Shown here: piece by piece, positions 1 through 9,635 of the stretch
How positions within the stretch are numbered: the stretch's first letter is position 1
How the letters are laid out: each line of letters opens with the position of its first letter
Source of the DNA: CAZMXP01 sp964570285
GTDB lineage: Bacteria; Planctomycetota; PLA2
Length of the DNA stretch: 64,000 nt
Assembly: GCA_964570285.1 (NCBI GenBank)
Contig: CAZMXP010000005.1
Coordinates: 55,297-119,296 of the forward strand
Direction of reading: 5' to 3'
Made by a program: the position numbers and the translations under genes
The notes under the pieces: generated by a model
What the model was told of the DNA's origin: nothing
Database searches by the model: none
Seen by the model: the letters and a program-made list of their open reading frames with translations, nothing else

Positions 1-291
1 GAAGGGCCTCGCGCTCTGGCTCAGTCTCACGCGCCCCTGGTATTCGCCCACCGGGCGCAGCCTGACCCACAGCGACCGCGACAGCACCTCACGAAAGTAG
101 CGTCTTGGCGCTACGGCTGGTTCTGGCGGACTGTCGGTCTTGAGCGCCTCAAGGCCAGGCTCGGCGACTACGTCCGAATCGCCGGCAGGGGCGAGTCCGT
201 CCTTGTCCGAGGCCACGGCGGCGTCGTCGCCGAAGGCGTGCGCATGGGGTGGATCGTGCTCCGCCGCTACGCCGCGGGCGGCACGGCACAC
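1..291 (-). CDS. Hypothetical protein, truncated by window edge
   Basis: An uninterrupted frame of at least 97 codons runs from a GTG at 291 off the left end of the window. It begins 14 bp after the kdsA stop codon, so it would be the third cistron of the lysA-kdsA transcript. The first half is acidic and Ala/Pro-rich; the second half contains RREVL-like and LWVRLRPVGEYQGRV stretches. I recognise no family. LPS-export or KDO-processing genes often follow kdsA, but nothing here identifies one. Coding status rests only on frame openness, spacing and GC-rich third positions, and the true start could differ. Confidence 0.4.
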   Translation of the reverse strand, partial: MCRAARGVAAEHDPPHAHAFGDDAAVASDKDGLAPAGDSDVVAEPGLEALKTDSPPEPAVAPRRYFREVLSRSLWVRLRPVGEYQGRVRLSQSARPF

Positions 292-305
292 GCCGCTCGA
301 GCCGC

Positions 306-1091
306 TCAGGACCCGCGGATCCGCGCGACTTCGTCGAGCAGCGCGGGCAACGCGTCGAGGGCGACCATATTCGGGCCGTCGCTGAGCGCCTTGGAAGGGT
401 CCTCGTGGGTCTCGACGAAGAGGCCGTCGATGCCGACGGCGGCGGCGGCGCGGGCGAGCACCGGGACCATCGAGGCGTCGCCCCCCGACGCGTGGCCGAG
501 GCCGCCCGGGCGCTGGACGCTGTGGGTCGCATCGAAGACTACGGGCGCGTACTGGCGCATGATCGGCAGCGAGCGGAAGTCGACGACGAGGTTGTGGTAG
601 CCGAAGGTCGTGCCGCGCTCGACGAGCGCGACCTCGCCGTGGCCCGCGACCGAGCGCACCTTGTCGACGGCGTGCCTCATGTCCTCGGGCGCGACGAACT
701 GCCCCTTCTTGACGAAGACCGGCTTGCCGGTCGCCGCGGCGGCGAGCAGCAGGTCGGTCTGCCGGCAGAGGAACGCGGGGATCTGAAGCGTGTCCACGTG
801 GCGGGCGACCTCGGCAACCTGCGCGCGCTCGTGGATGTCAGTGTTGACCATCAGGCCGAGCCTTTCGCGCACCTCGGAGAGGATCGCGAGCGCCTCGTCG
901 ATGCCCGGCCCGCGATAGGAGGCGCCGGAGGTGCGGTTCGCCTTGTCGAACGACGCCTTGAACAGGAGGCGCACGGGCCGCTTCGCGGCGATCCGCGCGA
1001 GCCGCTCCGCGATCCGCAGCGTGATCTCGCGCCCCTCGACGACACAGGGGCCCGCGATCAGGAGCAGCCTTCCCTCCGCGAAGAGGCTCAC
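306..1091 (-). CDS. kdsA: 3-deoxy-8-phosphooctulonate synthase (KDO-8-P synthase)
   Basis: Condenses arabinose-5-phosphate with phosphoenolpyruvate to KDO-8-phosphate in the cytoplasm, the entry to KDO for LPS inner core. The 261-residue protein carries the family motifs in order: IAGPCVVE at the N-terminus, KASFDKANRTS (PEP/A5P binding), YRGPG, the TDIHE loop, PVFVKKGQF, GTTFGYHNLVVDFRS and the C-terminal VFDATHSVQ. The Cys in IAGPC marks the metal-dependent class; the E. coli-type enzyme has Asn there. The start is a GTG that overlaps the lysA stop as GTGA, so the two genes are coupled. It implies a diderm envelope with KDO-containing LPS. Confidence 0.95.
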   Translation of the reverse strand: MSLFAEGRLLLIAGPCVVEGREITLRIAERLARIAAKRPVRLLFKASFDKANRTSGASYRGPGIDEALAILSEVRERLGLMVNTDIHERAQVAEVARHVDTLQIPAFLCRQTDLLLAAAATGKPVFVKKGQFVAPEDMRHAVDKVRSVAGHGEVALVERGTTFGYHNLVVDFRSLPIMRQYAPVVFDATHSVQRPGGLGHASGGDASMVPVLARAAAAVGIDGLFVETHEDPSKALSDGPNMVALDALPALLDEVARIRGS

Positions 1092-2350
1092 GGCCCCCTC
1101 CACTCCGGCTCCGCGCTCTCGCCGCGCACGAGGTCCTCCTCCGACTCGCGGCGGCGCGCGATGCCGAAGCGCTCCCCGTCCACGACCACTTCGGCGGCGC
1201 GCGGCCGAGCGTTGTAGTTGCTCGACATGACGAAGCCGTAGGCGCCCGCGCTGCGCACGCAGAGCAGGTCGCCGGCGCGCATCGGCGGCATCGCGCGGTC
1301 TTTCGCGAGGAAGTCGCCCGATTCGCAGACCGGCCCGACGACGTCCGCCGCCGTCTCGGGCCCCGGCCGCGCCTCGACCGGCTCGATGCGGTGGTAGGCG
1401 CCGTAGAGGCTCGGCCGGATCAGGTCGTTCATCGCCGCGTCGCAGATCAGGAAGCGCTTCTCGCCCCCCTCCTTGACGAAGAGGAGCCGCGTCAGCAGCA
1501 CCCCCGCGTTGCCCACGAGCAGCCGCCCCGGCTCCATATGCACCTTGAATCCGCTCGCGAGCAGCATCGGCACCAGCGGCTCGGCGAACTCCCGCATCTC
1601 GCGCGCCTCGCCTTCGCGGTAGTGGATGCCGAAGCCGCCGCCGATGTTGACGGTGTCGAGGGCGGGGTGGCTCCCCTTCAGTTCCGCGGCGAGCGCGAGC
1701 AGCCGCGTCACCATCTCGACATAGGGTTCGACGGTGGTGATCTGCGAACCGATGTGAACGTGCAGTCCCGAGAGCCTGACCCCCCCGAGCCCCCCCAGAG
1801 TGCCGGCGAGGCGCCGGGTGCGCTCGATGTCGAGACCGAACTTCGTCTCCTTCTTGCCCGTGGCGATGTAGGTGTGCGTCTTCGGGTCGACGTCGGGGTT
1901 CACGCGGAGCGCGATGCGCGCGACCTCGCCGCGCGACCTCGCGACGGCGTCGATGAGGTCGAGTTCGGGCTCGCTTTCGACGTTGAAGGTGTCGATGCCC
2001 ACCTCGAGCGCGTACTCGATCTCGTCGCGCCGCTTGCCGACGCCGGCGAAGTCGATCTTGCCGGCGTCGCCGCCGGCGCGCAGCACGCGGAAGATCTCGC
2101 CGCGGCTCACGACGTCGAAGCCGGCCCCCTCCTCCGCGAGCGCGCGCAAGAGCGCGAGGTTCGCGTTCGCCTTCACCGCGTAGCGGATCTGCGGGCTCAC
2201 CGCCGCGAAGGCGTCGCGCAGCCGCCGGAAGTGGCCGAGCAGCGTCGCTCTCGAATAGACGTAGGTCGGCGTGCCGACCTCCTGCGCGATGCGGCGCAGC
2301 GGCACGCCTTCGGCGAAGAGGGATCCGTCGCGGCGGGCGAAATCGTCCAT
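1088..2350 (-). CDS. lysA: Diaminopimelate decarboxylase
   Basis: PLP-dependent fold-type III decarboxylase that makes L-lysine from meso-diaminopimelate. The 420-residue protein has YAVKAN near residue 45 (PLP Lys), the HIGSQ and GGGFG phosphate-binding segments, the EPGR motif, and PVCESGDFL with the substrate-binding Cys. CDAAMNDLIRPSLYGAYH matches the family C-terminal block. An upstream in-frame ATG exists at 2389, but it would add a proline-rich stretch (HPPPPPVILPRE). The ATG at 2350 begins the conserved region and is preferred. It is followed by kdsA with a 4-bp overlap. The upstream kinase gene ends 45 bp before it, so all three may be co-transcribed. Confidence 0.95.
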   Translation of the reverse strand: MDDFARRDGSLFAEGVPLRRIAQEVGTPTYVYSRATLLGHFRRLRDAFAAVSPQIRYAVKANANLALLRALAEEGAGFDVVSRGEIFRVLRAGGDAGKIDFAGVGKRRDEIEYALEVGIDTFNVESEPELDLIDAVARSRGEVARIALRVNPDVDPKTHTYIATGKKETKFGLDIERTRRLAGTLGGLGGVRLSGLHVHIGSQITTVEPYVEMVTRLLALAAELKGSHPALDTVNIGGGFGIHYREGEAREMREFAEPLVPMLLASGFKVHMEPGRLLVGNAGVLLTRLLFVKEGGEKRFLICDAAMNDLIRPSLYGAYHRIEPVEARPGPETAADVVGPVCESGDFLAKDRAMPPMRAGDLLCVRSAGAYGFVMSSNYNARPRAAEVVVDGERFGIARRRESEEDLVRGESAEPEWRGP

Positions 2351-2395
2351 CTCTCGCGGGAGGATAACGGGGGGCGGGGGGGGGTGCAAATGCGG

Positions 2396-4771
2396 TCACG
2401 CGCGCGCGGGGGGCAGGCTCCGCGCGCACCGGAAGCCGACATCGGTGTCGCGCACGGTCGGCTGGTTCCAGTAGCGGTAGGTGGTCCGGAGCACCCGCGG
2501 CGGATTGAACCAGGCGCCGCCGCGCAGCGCGCGCAGGACCCTCTCCTCGTCGAACCAAGAGTCCGTCCAGTCCCAGACCCCGCCGGCCGCGTCGCCCATG
2601 CCGTAGACCGACTCGGCGGTCTCGAACGCGCCGACGGGCTCGGGTTGCGGATTCACCTCGCGCGAGTCCCTGCACTTCGCGAGGCTCGCATCCTCGAGGT
2701 CGCCCCACGGGAAGGTGCGACCGTCCACGCCGCGCGCCGCCTTCTCGCGCTCCTGCTCGGTGGGAAGGCGCCACTCCCGCGATGTCTCGGCACTCTTCCA
2801 CGCGCAGTAGGCGCGGGCGTCGTCCCACGAGACGCAGTGCACAGGGAGCCTCCCGACGAAGTCCTCGCCGTAGGTCGCGAGGCTCCACTCGCGCGCCCTT
2901 CCGCTGATGCGGTTGATGGGCTGGAACCTGCCCTTCCTCGTGCGCTTGAAGAAGAGCCCGTCGGACTCGTTGCGCGGCATGCGCGCATCCGCCTCGCCCG
3001 GCTCGAGCGCGGCCAGGAACTGCGCGTACTCCCGGCGCGTGACCGGGTACTTCGCGATCGCGAAATCTGCGAGCTCGACCACCCCCGTGTCGCTTCCCTC
3101 GCCGTAGACGAACGGCCCGCCCGGCACGTAGACGAACCCCGCCCCGATCTCCTCGGCGGTGCGCAGCCGCACCGAGCCCGTCCAGGAGCGGTTGCGCGCG
3201 ATCTGCACGGGGACGCGGGTCTCGCGGAACCCGGCCTTCCGGAGGAGGCAGAGGTAGCTTCCCATCGGGAGCGTCACGGGCGCGAGCGGGGTCGTCCCGA
3301 GGGGGCGCTCCTCGCCGGCGACGAGCACGCCGTCCCGCTCGGTGTAGCGGTAGAGCGTCACGTCGGCGCCCGCGGGGTCGGAGACCAGCCGCAGCTCGGC
3401 GCCGCCGTCCACGTAGGCGGCGAGGCTCCCGTCGTCGAAGCGGCGCACCATCTCCCGCGCGTACGCCGAGCCCGTCGCGTCGCGCAGGCGGTCGGCCTCG
3501 TCGAGACGGGTGCGCCACAGATCGGCCAGCGCCCGGCGGGCCGCCGCGTTTCCCGGCTCCTGGGTCAGCGCGGCGTTGAGCAGGTCGGTCGCCTCGCCGA
3601 AGGCGAGAGCGACGCGCGTCCTCGCGTTCGCGGCGGTCGCCCGCGCGTCCAGCAGCCTCCGCTTCTCCGCGACCCTCTGCCAAGGCTTGAACCGGTTCGC
3701 TTCGCTCTCGGCCGCCCGACCGGCATCGTCCCGCTCCTGCCGGAGTCGCAGGTAGTCCGCCGCCGCCACCCTCCCCTTCTTCGCGAGCAGCTCCGCCTCC
3801 TCGTGGTGACGGTCCCGCTCCGCGCGGCCATCGAGCCAGCGACGCAGCTGCCCCCCCAGTTCGGCGGCACTGCGCTGTCGCGTTTCGCGATCGAGTGCCA
3901 TCGCCTGCTCGCAGATCGCCACGAGCGGCACCGGGACCGGCGCCCGGTCGCCGTACGCCGCCACCGCGGGGCAGTCGCCCCTCTGCTTCTTCGATAGCAG
4001 GTCCCGGTCGCGCGCGTCGAACGCGGGCCGCAGCGTCAGCATCTCGTAGAGCACGCACCCCAGCGCATAGACGTCGCTTCGCCGGTCGAGCACGTCGCCG
4101 CGCATCTGCTCGGGGCTCATGTAGGCGACCGTGCCGGTCATCGAACCGGCCGGGGTGTCGAGTCCCGCCTCCTGCCTGACGGTCAGCATCCCCCGCCCGC
4201 TCCCCTCGCCCCCCTCGAGCTGCGCGAGCCCCCAGTCCATGACCTGCACCTCACCGTAGTCGCCGAGCATGATGTTCTCGGGCTTCAGGTCGCGGTGCAG
4301 CACGTGGCGCTCGTGCGCGAACTGCATCGTCTCGCAGATGCGCTCGAGCACCGTGACGAGCTTGTGCAGCGTGTACTCCCTCTGCCTCTCGGGCCGCCCG
4401 AGCGCGAGATCGTGCAGCACCCGGCGCAGCGTGGACCCCGACACGAGTTTCATCGTGAAGTAGATCTCGCCGCCCGGGGTTACGCCGAGGTCGTGGATCG
4501 GCGGGATCCCCGGGTGCTCCAGCTGCGACGTCGCCTGCGCCTCCGCGATGAAGTGGAGTCGCTGCCGGCGATCGGTCTCCGAGTCCCGCCGCAACACCTT
4601 CATGGCGACGGGGCGCTTGAGGTCGCGGTCGTGGACGAGATAGACTTCCCCGACCCCCCCGCGACCGATCAGCAGTTCGACGTGGAACTTGGGCGCATCG
4701 GGAAGGAGGTCCGCTCCCCCTTCCCCCTCGGCCCACTTCACGATGCTCCTGCGCCCGAGGTCGAATTTCAT
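2396..4771 (-). CDS. Ser/Thr protein kinase fused to C-terminal SUMF1/FGE domain
   Basis: A 791-residue soluble protein. Residues about 30-300 form a Hanks-type kinase: GRGGVGEV loop near 36, AMK with Lys58, HRDLKPEN at 149-156, and DWG in place of DFG at 169-171, followed by the SPEQMRGD activation segment. The middle is Ala/Arg-rich and helical, followed by a PEGA-like stretch (GADVTLYRYTERDG to GTTPLAPVTLPMGSYLC). Residues about 555-785 form a formylglycine-generating-enzyme-type domain: GGPFVYGE, YPVTRREY, PVHCVSWDDARAYCAW, RLPTEQEREKAARG, GGVWDWT, RGGAWFN and GFRCAR. A GGGAGGT ribosome site precedes the ATG. The target is unknown. Such kinase-SUMF1 fusions occur in planctomycetes and similar bacteria. 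Confidence 0.9.
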   Translation of the reverse strand: MKFDLGRRSIVKWAEGEGGADLLPDAPKFHVELLIGRGGVGEVYLVHDRDLKRPVAMKVLRRDSETDRRQRLHFIAEAQATSQLEHPGIPPIHDLGVTPGGEIYFTMKLVSGSTLRRVLHDLALGRPERQREYTLHKLVTVLERICETMQFAHERHVLHRDLKPENIMLGDYGEVQVMDWGLAQLEGGEGSGRGMLTVRQEAGLDTPAGSMTGTVAYMSPEQMRGDVLDRRSDVYALGCVLYEMLTLRPAFDARDRDLLSKKQRGDCPAVAAYGDRAPVPVPLVAICEQAMALDRETRQRSAAELGGQLRRWLDGRAERDRHHEEAELLAKKGRVAAADYLRLRQERDDAGRAAESEANRFKPWQRVAEKRRLLDARATAANARTRVALAFGEATDLLNAALTQEPGNAAARRALADLWRTRLDEADRLRDATGSAYAREMVRRFDDGSLAAYVDGGAELRLVSDPAGADVTLYRYTERDGVLVAGEERPLGTTPLAPVTLPMGSYLCLLRKAGFRETRVPVQIARNRSWTGSVRLRTAEEIGAGFVYVPGGPFVYGEGSDTGVVELADFAIAKYPVTRREYAQFLAALEPGEADARMPRNESDGLFFKRTRKGRFQPINRISGRAREWSLATYGEDFVGRLPVHCVSWDDARAYCAWKSAETSREWRLPTEQEREKAARGVDGRTFPWGDLEDASLAKCRDSREVNPQPEPVGAFETAESVYGMGDAAGGVWDWTDSWFDEERVLRALRGGAWFNPPRVLRTTYRYWNQPTVRDTDVGFRCARSLPPARA

Positions 4772-5044
4772 GGCAACCTCCCGGTGCGCATCGCCACCCG
4801 CGACGCTGGGTCGGTCTGGTGCCGCGGCCGGTGGCGCTACACGGCCCACCCTATCACAATTCCGCGCCCCGCGCCATCGGGTGCGCCCCGCGCGCGGCAC
4901 CTCCCAAGGTACGCTCGATGACCGCGGAGTCGCCCTCCCGCGCGCGTGGATGCAAGCATCTCACTGCTTGGCGCCGCGGACGCCCACAGGTCTGGCAAGC
5001 GCGGAGCGGAGCGCGGACGGCTTGCGCCGCCCGGATCGGATCGT

Positions 5045-5072
5045 CCCGGGGGCGGCCCTAGCCGCCCCCGGG
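5045..5072 (-). terminator. Strong GC hairpin downstream of sigma factor gene
   Basis: A perfect 12-bp stem (CCCGGGGGCGGC at 5045-5056 against 5061-5072) with a CCTA loop lies 11 bp beyond the stop of the minus-strand sigma factor gene. No T tract follows, so it is at best a non-canonical terminator or an mRNA 3'-end-stabilising hairpin. The rest of 4772-5083, which is also the upstream region of the kinase gene, shows no other feature. Confidence 0.45.
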
Positions 5073-5083
5073 GGGAGGGGCCG

Positions 5084-5848
5084 TCACCGCTCCAGGACCG
5101 CGCGGACCTCCTCGACCCTCGTGCGGAGCTTGGCGAGCGTCGTCGTGCGGATCTGGCTGACGCGCGACTCGGAGATGTTGAGCACCTTCCCGATCTCCTT
5201 CATCGAGAGATCCTCGACGTAGTAGAGCAGGATCACCATCTTCTCCCGGTGGCTCAGCGAGGTCATGAGGTGGTCGCTGAGGTCCTTGAGGAAGATGCGC
5301 TCGAACGGCGCCTCCGACTGCCGGTCCTCGTAGATGAGACTCCGCTCGTCGGATTCGCCCCGCTGCGCCTCCTCCTCGCAGCGCGAGAAGGCGAACATGG
5401 AGACGAAGTTGCTCTCGCGGATCATCGCCTCGACCTTGTCGCGGCTGACTTCCAGGCGTGCCGCGAGTTCGGCCGGCGTGGGGTCGCGCCCCAGCTCGCG
5501 GGTGAGATCCTCCCGCGCGGTGTTCATCCGGCTCGTGTTGTTCCGGATCATGCGGGGCACCCAGTCGCGCGCGCGGAGCTCGTCGAGGATCGCGCCCTTC
5601 ACGCGCGTGGCGCAGTAGGTCTCGAAGCGCGTTCCGCGCTGATGGTCGAAATTCTCGACCGCGCGGATGAGACCGTAGGAGGCCGCCGAACGGATGTCCT
5701 CCTGAGGGATGGACCGCGGCAGCTTCTGCTGCAAGCGGTCGGAGACGTACTTCACGATGTAGAGGTACTTCTCCACAAGCCGGTTGCGGATCTCGACATC
5801 TCCCGTCCGGCGGAACTCGTCCCAGAGGCTCTGGGTTTCGATCTTCAT
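5084..5848 (-). CDS. RNA polymerase sigma factor, FliA/WhiG (sigma-28) type
   Basis: A 254-residue group 3 sigma factor. Region 2 has VEKYLYIVKYVSDRL and IRSAASYGLIRAVENFD, with the FETYCATRVKGAILDELRARDWVPR segment typical of FliA/WhiG. Region 3 includes LTRELGRDPTPAELAARLEVS. Region 4 has LSHREKMVILLYYVEDLSMKEIGKVLNISESRVSQIRT, an intact helix-turn-helix. No flagellar gene lies nearby, so the regulon is unknown. In flagellum-poor lineages this class can serve general stress or developmental roles. It is probably monocistronic, with the GC hairpin at 5045-5072 after it. Confidence 0.9.
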   Translation of the reverse strand: MKIETQSLWDEFRRTGDVEIRNRLVEKYLYIVKYVSDRLQQKLPRSIPQEDIRSAASYGLIRAVENFDHQRGTRFETYCATRVKGAILDELRARDWVPRMIRNNTSRMNTAREDLTRELGRDPTPAELAARLEVSRDKVEAMIRESNFVSMFAFSRCEEEAQRGESDERSLIYEDRQSEAPFERIFLKDLSDHLMTSLSHREKMVILLYYVEDLSMKEIGKVLNISESRVSQIRTTTLAKLRTRVEEVRAVLER

Positions 5849-5918
5849 GACGCCTTACCTCCAGAAGGCGCGCAATGCGGCGGTCGGTCTGAGCGCGGGG
5901 CCGTGGTCGGGGCCCGGG

Positions 5919-6242
5919 TCACTCGTCTTGTTCCGGTCTTCGTACCGTGTCGTGGGTCGTGGTCGTGCGTAAAGTCTTCGCGGCGCTCGGCCGCGGTGCG
6001 TGCGAAGCTTCCAGCATCTCCCGGATCTCGCTCAGCGTATATCCCTTTTTCTGCAGGGTCGCGACGCGAGTGAGTTCGGCGAAGACCGCGGCGGGGAAGA
6101 GGCGATACCCCGCCCTGGTCCGGGACTTCTCCCGGATGAGGCCGATCGTGGCGTAGAACTGCAGCGTCTGCCGGGTGAGACCGGTGTGCTCGATCACCTC
6201 GCCGATGCGGTAGAGCTTTTCGGGCAGTCGCCTGCGCGCCAT
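5919..6242 (-). CDS. MerR-family transcriptional regulator
   Basis: A 107-residue DNA-binding protein starting MARRRLPEKLYRIGEVIEHTGL. The N-terminal winged helix (YRIGEVIEHTGLTRQTLQFYATIGLI) and the KSRTRAGYRLFPAAVFAELTRVATLQKKGYTLSEIREML segment are classic MerR. Only a short tail follows (to residue 107), so there is no effector domain and no obvious metal-binding Cys. It resembles the short CarA/SoxR-like or HspR-like regulators. A GGGGAGG ribosome site precedes the ATG at 6242. An upstream in-frame GTG/ATG would extend it by about 39 residues without homology. The inverted repeat at 6346-6360 is a candidate operator. Confidence 0.85.
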   Translation of the reverse strand: MARRRLPEKLYRIGEVIEHTGLTRQTLQFYATIGLIREKSRTRAGYRLFPAAVFAELTRVATLQKKGYTLSEIREMLEASHAPRPSAAKTLRTTTTHDTVRRPEQDE

Positions 6243-6345
6243 CCATTCGCCTCCCCTTCCGGGGCTCTCCCCGGGGCAGAGAGGCCGGGACGAGATGTCC
6301 CGACCGGGCACAGCACGCACCCCGGCTCGCCGGTGCCATGCGCAC

Positions 6346-6360
6346 TGTGCACTATGCACA
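6346..6360. promoter_or_regulatory. Candidate MerR operator (6-bp dyad)
   Basis: TGTGCA-CTA-TGCACA is a perfect dyad about 104 bp upstream of the MerR start, in a locally AT-richer patch. Reading the minus strand, a TAGACT element lies 17 bp upstream of a weak TAGTGC hexamer that overlaps the dyad. This geometry would suit a MerR-type activator, but the hexamers are poor. Autoregulation is inferred from position only. Confidence 0.4.
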
Positions 6361-6557
6361 TTGGAAAGTGGAGTCTATTCCCCGCCGCCTGTCAATGGCC
6401 CGGTGGCGGGGAGGGACACCACATCCCTAAGGGGGAACGGATCGGCTCGGGAGAGCATTCTCTTGAGCGGGCCCAGGAGGGTGCCCAAAGGTCCGGCGCG
6501 AGGAGGGGACGGGACGTCCGCCGCCTCCGATCCCCACCTTCGGCTTTCCCGATCTTG

Positions 6558-6588
6558 CGGGTGAATGGGGTCAGACCCCATTCACCCG
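6558..6588. repeat. 31-bp perfect palindrome (15-bp arms)
   Basis: CGGGTGAATGGGGTC, a central A, then the exact reverse complement. It lies between the MerR upstream region and the transporter gene at 6681. The GGGGTCAGACCCC core resembles intergenic palindromes found dispersed in many GC-rich genomes, some of them linked to REP-associated transposases. No T tract follows, so it is not a standard terminator. I see no second copy in this window. The rest of 6243-6680 holds no gene. Confidence 0.6.
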
Positions 6589-6680
6589 GTGCTTGACCGT
6601 GCCGCGCGGGCGGGGTATCAACCCACGTTTCCCGCCTCGGTCGCCGCTCCATCCCCACCCCCCTCCCCCCCCCCTACGCC

Positions 6681-7988
6681 ATGAGCACCCCCCTAGGCCT
6701 CCTTGCGTCGAGCGGCGGTCCGGTCCCCCCCCTCTGGAGCGTCGCCCCCTTCGCGCTCACGCTGCTCGGGATCGCGATCCTCCCCCTCGTGGCGCACCAC
6801 TGGTGGGAGTCCAACCGCAACCGGGCCGTCTTCGCCTGGGGGATCGCGATCCCGACCGCGCTCTGGTGGCTGCTCGCGGGCTACGGGATGTCCGGGCTTT
6901 CGCACGCGTGGCTCGAGTACATCTCCTTCATCCTGCTGCTCGGTTCGCTCTACATCGCCGCGGGGGGCATCTTCATCCAGGCTTCGCTGCGTGGCGGCCC
7001 GGGAACCAACACGGCGCTCTGCCTCTTTGGGGGCGTTCTCGCAAACCTCGTCGGGACGACCGGCGCCTCGATGCTGCTGATCCGCCCCTTCATGAAGGCG
7101 AATGCCTGGCGGCCGATGCCGAGCCGGATGATCGGCGTCGTCTTCTTCATCTTCCTCGTCAGCAACATCGGCGGCTGCCTGACGCCGCTGGGCGACCCGC
7201 CGCTCTTCCTCGGCTTCCTGAAAGGCGTGCCCTTCCAGTGGACGCTGACACACCTCTGGAGGGAGTGGGTCATCGCGTTTGCGCTTCTGCTCACCATCTT
7301 CTACGTGTGGGATTCGCTGCTGCGCCGCAAGTACGCGGCGCACGTCGCGCCGCCGCCGGTGGAGGACCTCCCGTTCCGGATCGAGGGCCGGCGCAACATC
7401 GTGCTGCTCCTCGCGATCGTGGGCGCGGTGCTCGGAAAGGGCCTGCTCCATTGGCCCTTCGGCGTGCAGGAGGCGATCATGGCGCTGGTGGCGGTGGTGT
7501 CGCTGGCGACGACCCCGAAGGCCGTGCGCACGAAGAACCGCTTCACCTTCGGCCCGATCCTCGAGGTCGCGATCCTGTTTTCGGGCATCTTCACGGTCAT
7601 GGTGCCCGCCCTCGCGATCCTCGAGGCGAAGGGGGGGGAGATGGGCCTCACCCAGCCCTGGCACTACTTCTGGGCCACCGGTTCGCTCTCGGCCTTCCTC
7701 GACAACGCGCCGACCTATCTCGTCTTCGCGCAGACCGGCGCGGCGCAGGTGGGCGCGCCCTCGATCCGGGATCTCGTGACGCAGGGCCCCGAGCTCCTCG
7801 CCGCCGTCTCGATCGGCGCCGTCTTCATGGGGGCGATGTCCTACATCGGCAACGGGCCGAACTTCATGGTCAAGGCCATCGCCGAGGAGGGCGGGGTCGT
7901 GATGCCGAGCTTCTTCGGCTACATGAAGTACAGCTGCTTGATCCTGCTGCCGCTCTTCGCCCTCGTCACGCTGCTCTGCTTCCTCTAG
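6681..7988 (+). CDS. Sodium:proton antiporter-like membrane protein (ArsB/NhaD, CitMHS superfamily)
   Basis: A 435-residue polytopic inner-membrane protein with roughly 11-12 hydrophobic segments. Family signals include the paired re-entrant-loop type sequences GVLANLVGTTGASMLLIRPF and VSNIGGCLTPLGDPPLFLGFLKGVPF in the first half, and GSLSAFLDNAPTYLVFAQ plus GAMSYIGNGPNFMVKAIAEEGG in the second. This is the inverted-repeat arrangement of the ion-transporter superfamily. GDPPLF and DNAPTYL match the planctomycete/PVC sodium:proton antiporter group. The substrate (Na+/H+ or an organic anion) cannot be fixed from sequence. It is a single gene on the plus strand, convergent with the acyl-CoA operon, with a 27-bp gap to the next stop codon. 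Confidence 0.85.
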   Translation: MSTPLGLLASSGGPVPPLWSVAPFALTLLGIAILPLVAHHWWESNRNRAVFAWGIAIPTALWWLLAGYGMSGLSHAWLEYISFILLLGSLYIAAGGIFIQASLRGGPGTNTALCLFGGVLANLVGTTGASMLLIRPFMKANAWRPMPSRMIGVVFFIFLVSNIGGCLTPLGDPPLFLGFLKGVPFQWTLTHLWREWVIAFALLLTIFYVWDSLLRRKYAAHVAPPPVEDLPFRIEGRRNIVLLLAIVGAVLGKGLLHWPFGVQEAIMALVAVVSLATTPKAVRTKNRFTFGPILEVAILFSGIFTVMVPALAILEAKGGEMGLTQPWHYFWATGSLSAFLDNAPTYLVFAQTGAAQVGAPSIRDLVTQGPELLAAVSIGAVFMGAMSYIGNGPNFMVKAIAEEGGVVMPSFFGYMKYSCLILLPLFALVTLLCFL

Positions 7989-8015
7989 CCGCGGGCCCGG
8001 CGTCCCTTCCGCCCC

Positions 8016-9203
<1,188 letters not shown>

Positions 9204-9218
9204 GGGTCTCCGATCCTC

Positions 9219-9635
9219 TCATGCCTTGGCCCCTCGCCGGCGCGCCACCTCGGCGCGGATGTAGTCGGCGAGGGATGTCGTGGGGGTGCCGGGGCCGAAG
9301 AGTTCGCCGACGCCTTGGGCGCGGAGCGCGGCCATGTCTTCGTCGGGGATGATCCCTCCCCCGGTCAGCAGCACGCGGTCGAGCCCCGCCTCGCGCAGAA
9401 GCGCGAGCACCCGGGGGAAGAGCGTCATGTGGGCGCCCGAGTGCAGCGAGAGGCCCACGGCATCGACGTCCTCTTCCAGGGCCGCCTTGACGACCATCTC
9501 CGGCGTCTGGCGCAGGCCGGTGTAGATGACCTCCATGCCCGCGTCGCGCAGCGCCTGCGCAACGACCTTCGCGCCCCGGTCATGGCCGTCGAGCCCCGCC
9601 TTCGCGATGAGCACGCGGATGGGCCGCTCCGTCAC
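9219..9635 (-). CDS. Cobalamin-binding small subunit of an acyl-CoA mutase
   Basis: A 138-residue stand-alone B12-binding domain. AKAGLDGHDRGAKVVA contains the DxHxxG motif whose His is the lower cobalt ligand; VGLSLHSGAHMTLF and LTGGGIIPDED complete the Rossmann-like cobalamin fold. This matches the C-terminal part of methylmalonyl-CoA mutase, or the separate small subunit of isobutyryl-, ethylmalonyl- or hydroxyisobutyryl-CoA mutases. The GTG start overlaps the meaB stop as GTGA. No mutase large (TIM-barrel) subunit is encoded in this window, so the partner must lie elsewhere. Confidence 0.9.
   Translation of the reverse strand: MTERPIRVLIAKAGLDGHDRGAKVVAQALRDAGMEVIYTGLRQTPEMVVKAALEEDVDAVGLSLHSGAHMTLFPRVLALLREAGLDRVLLTGGGIIPDEDMAALRAQGVGELFGPGTPTTSLADYIRAEVARRRGAKA

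Noticed and set aside
306..4058. A single 1250-codon minus-strand protein covering kdsA, lysA and part of the kinase
   Set aside because: Only the last 261 residues match a family (KdsA). The rest is shadow of lysA and the kinase gene; the GTG at 1091 is the real start.
6558..6588. Rho-independent terminator
   Set aside because: The palindrome is strong but lacks a T tract and is not placed just after a gene end on either strand.
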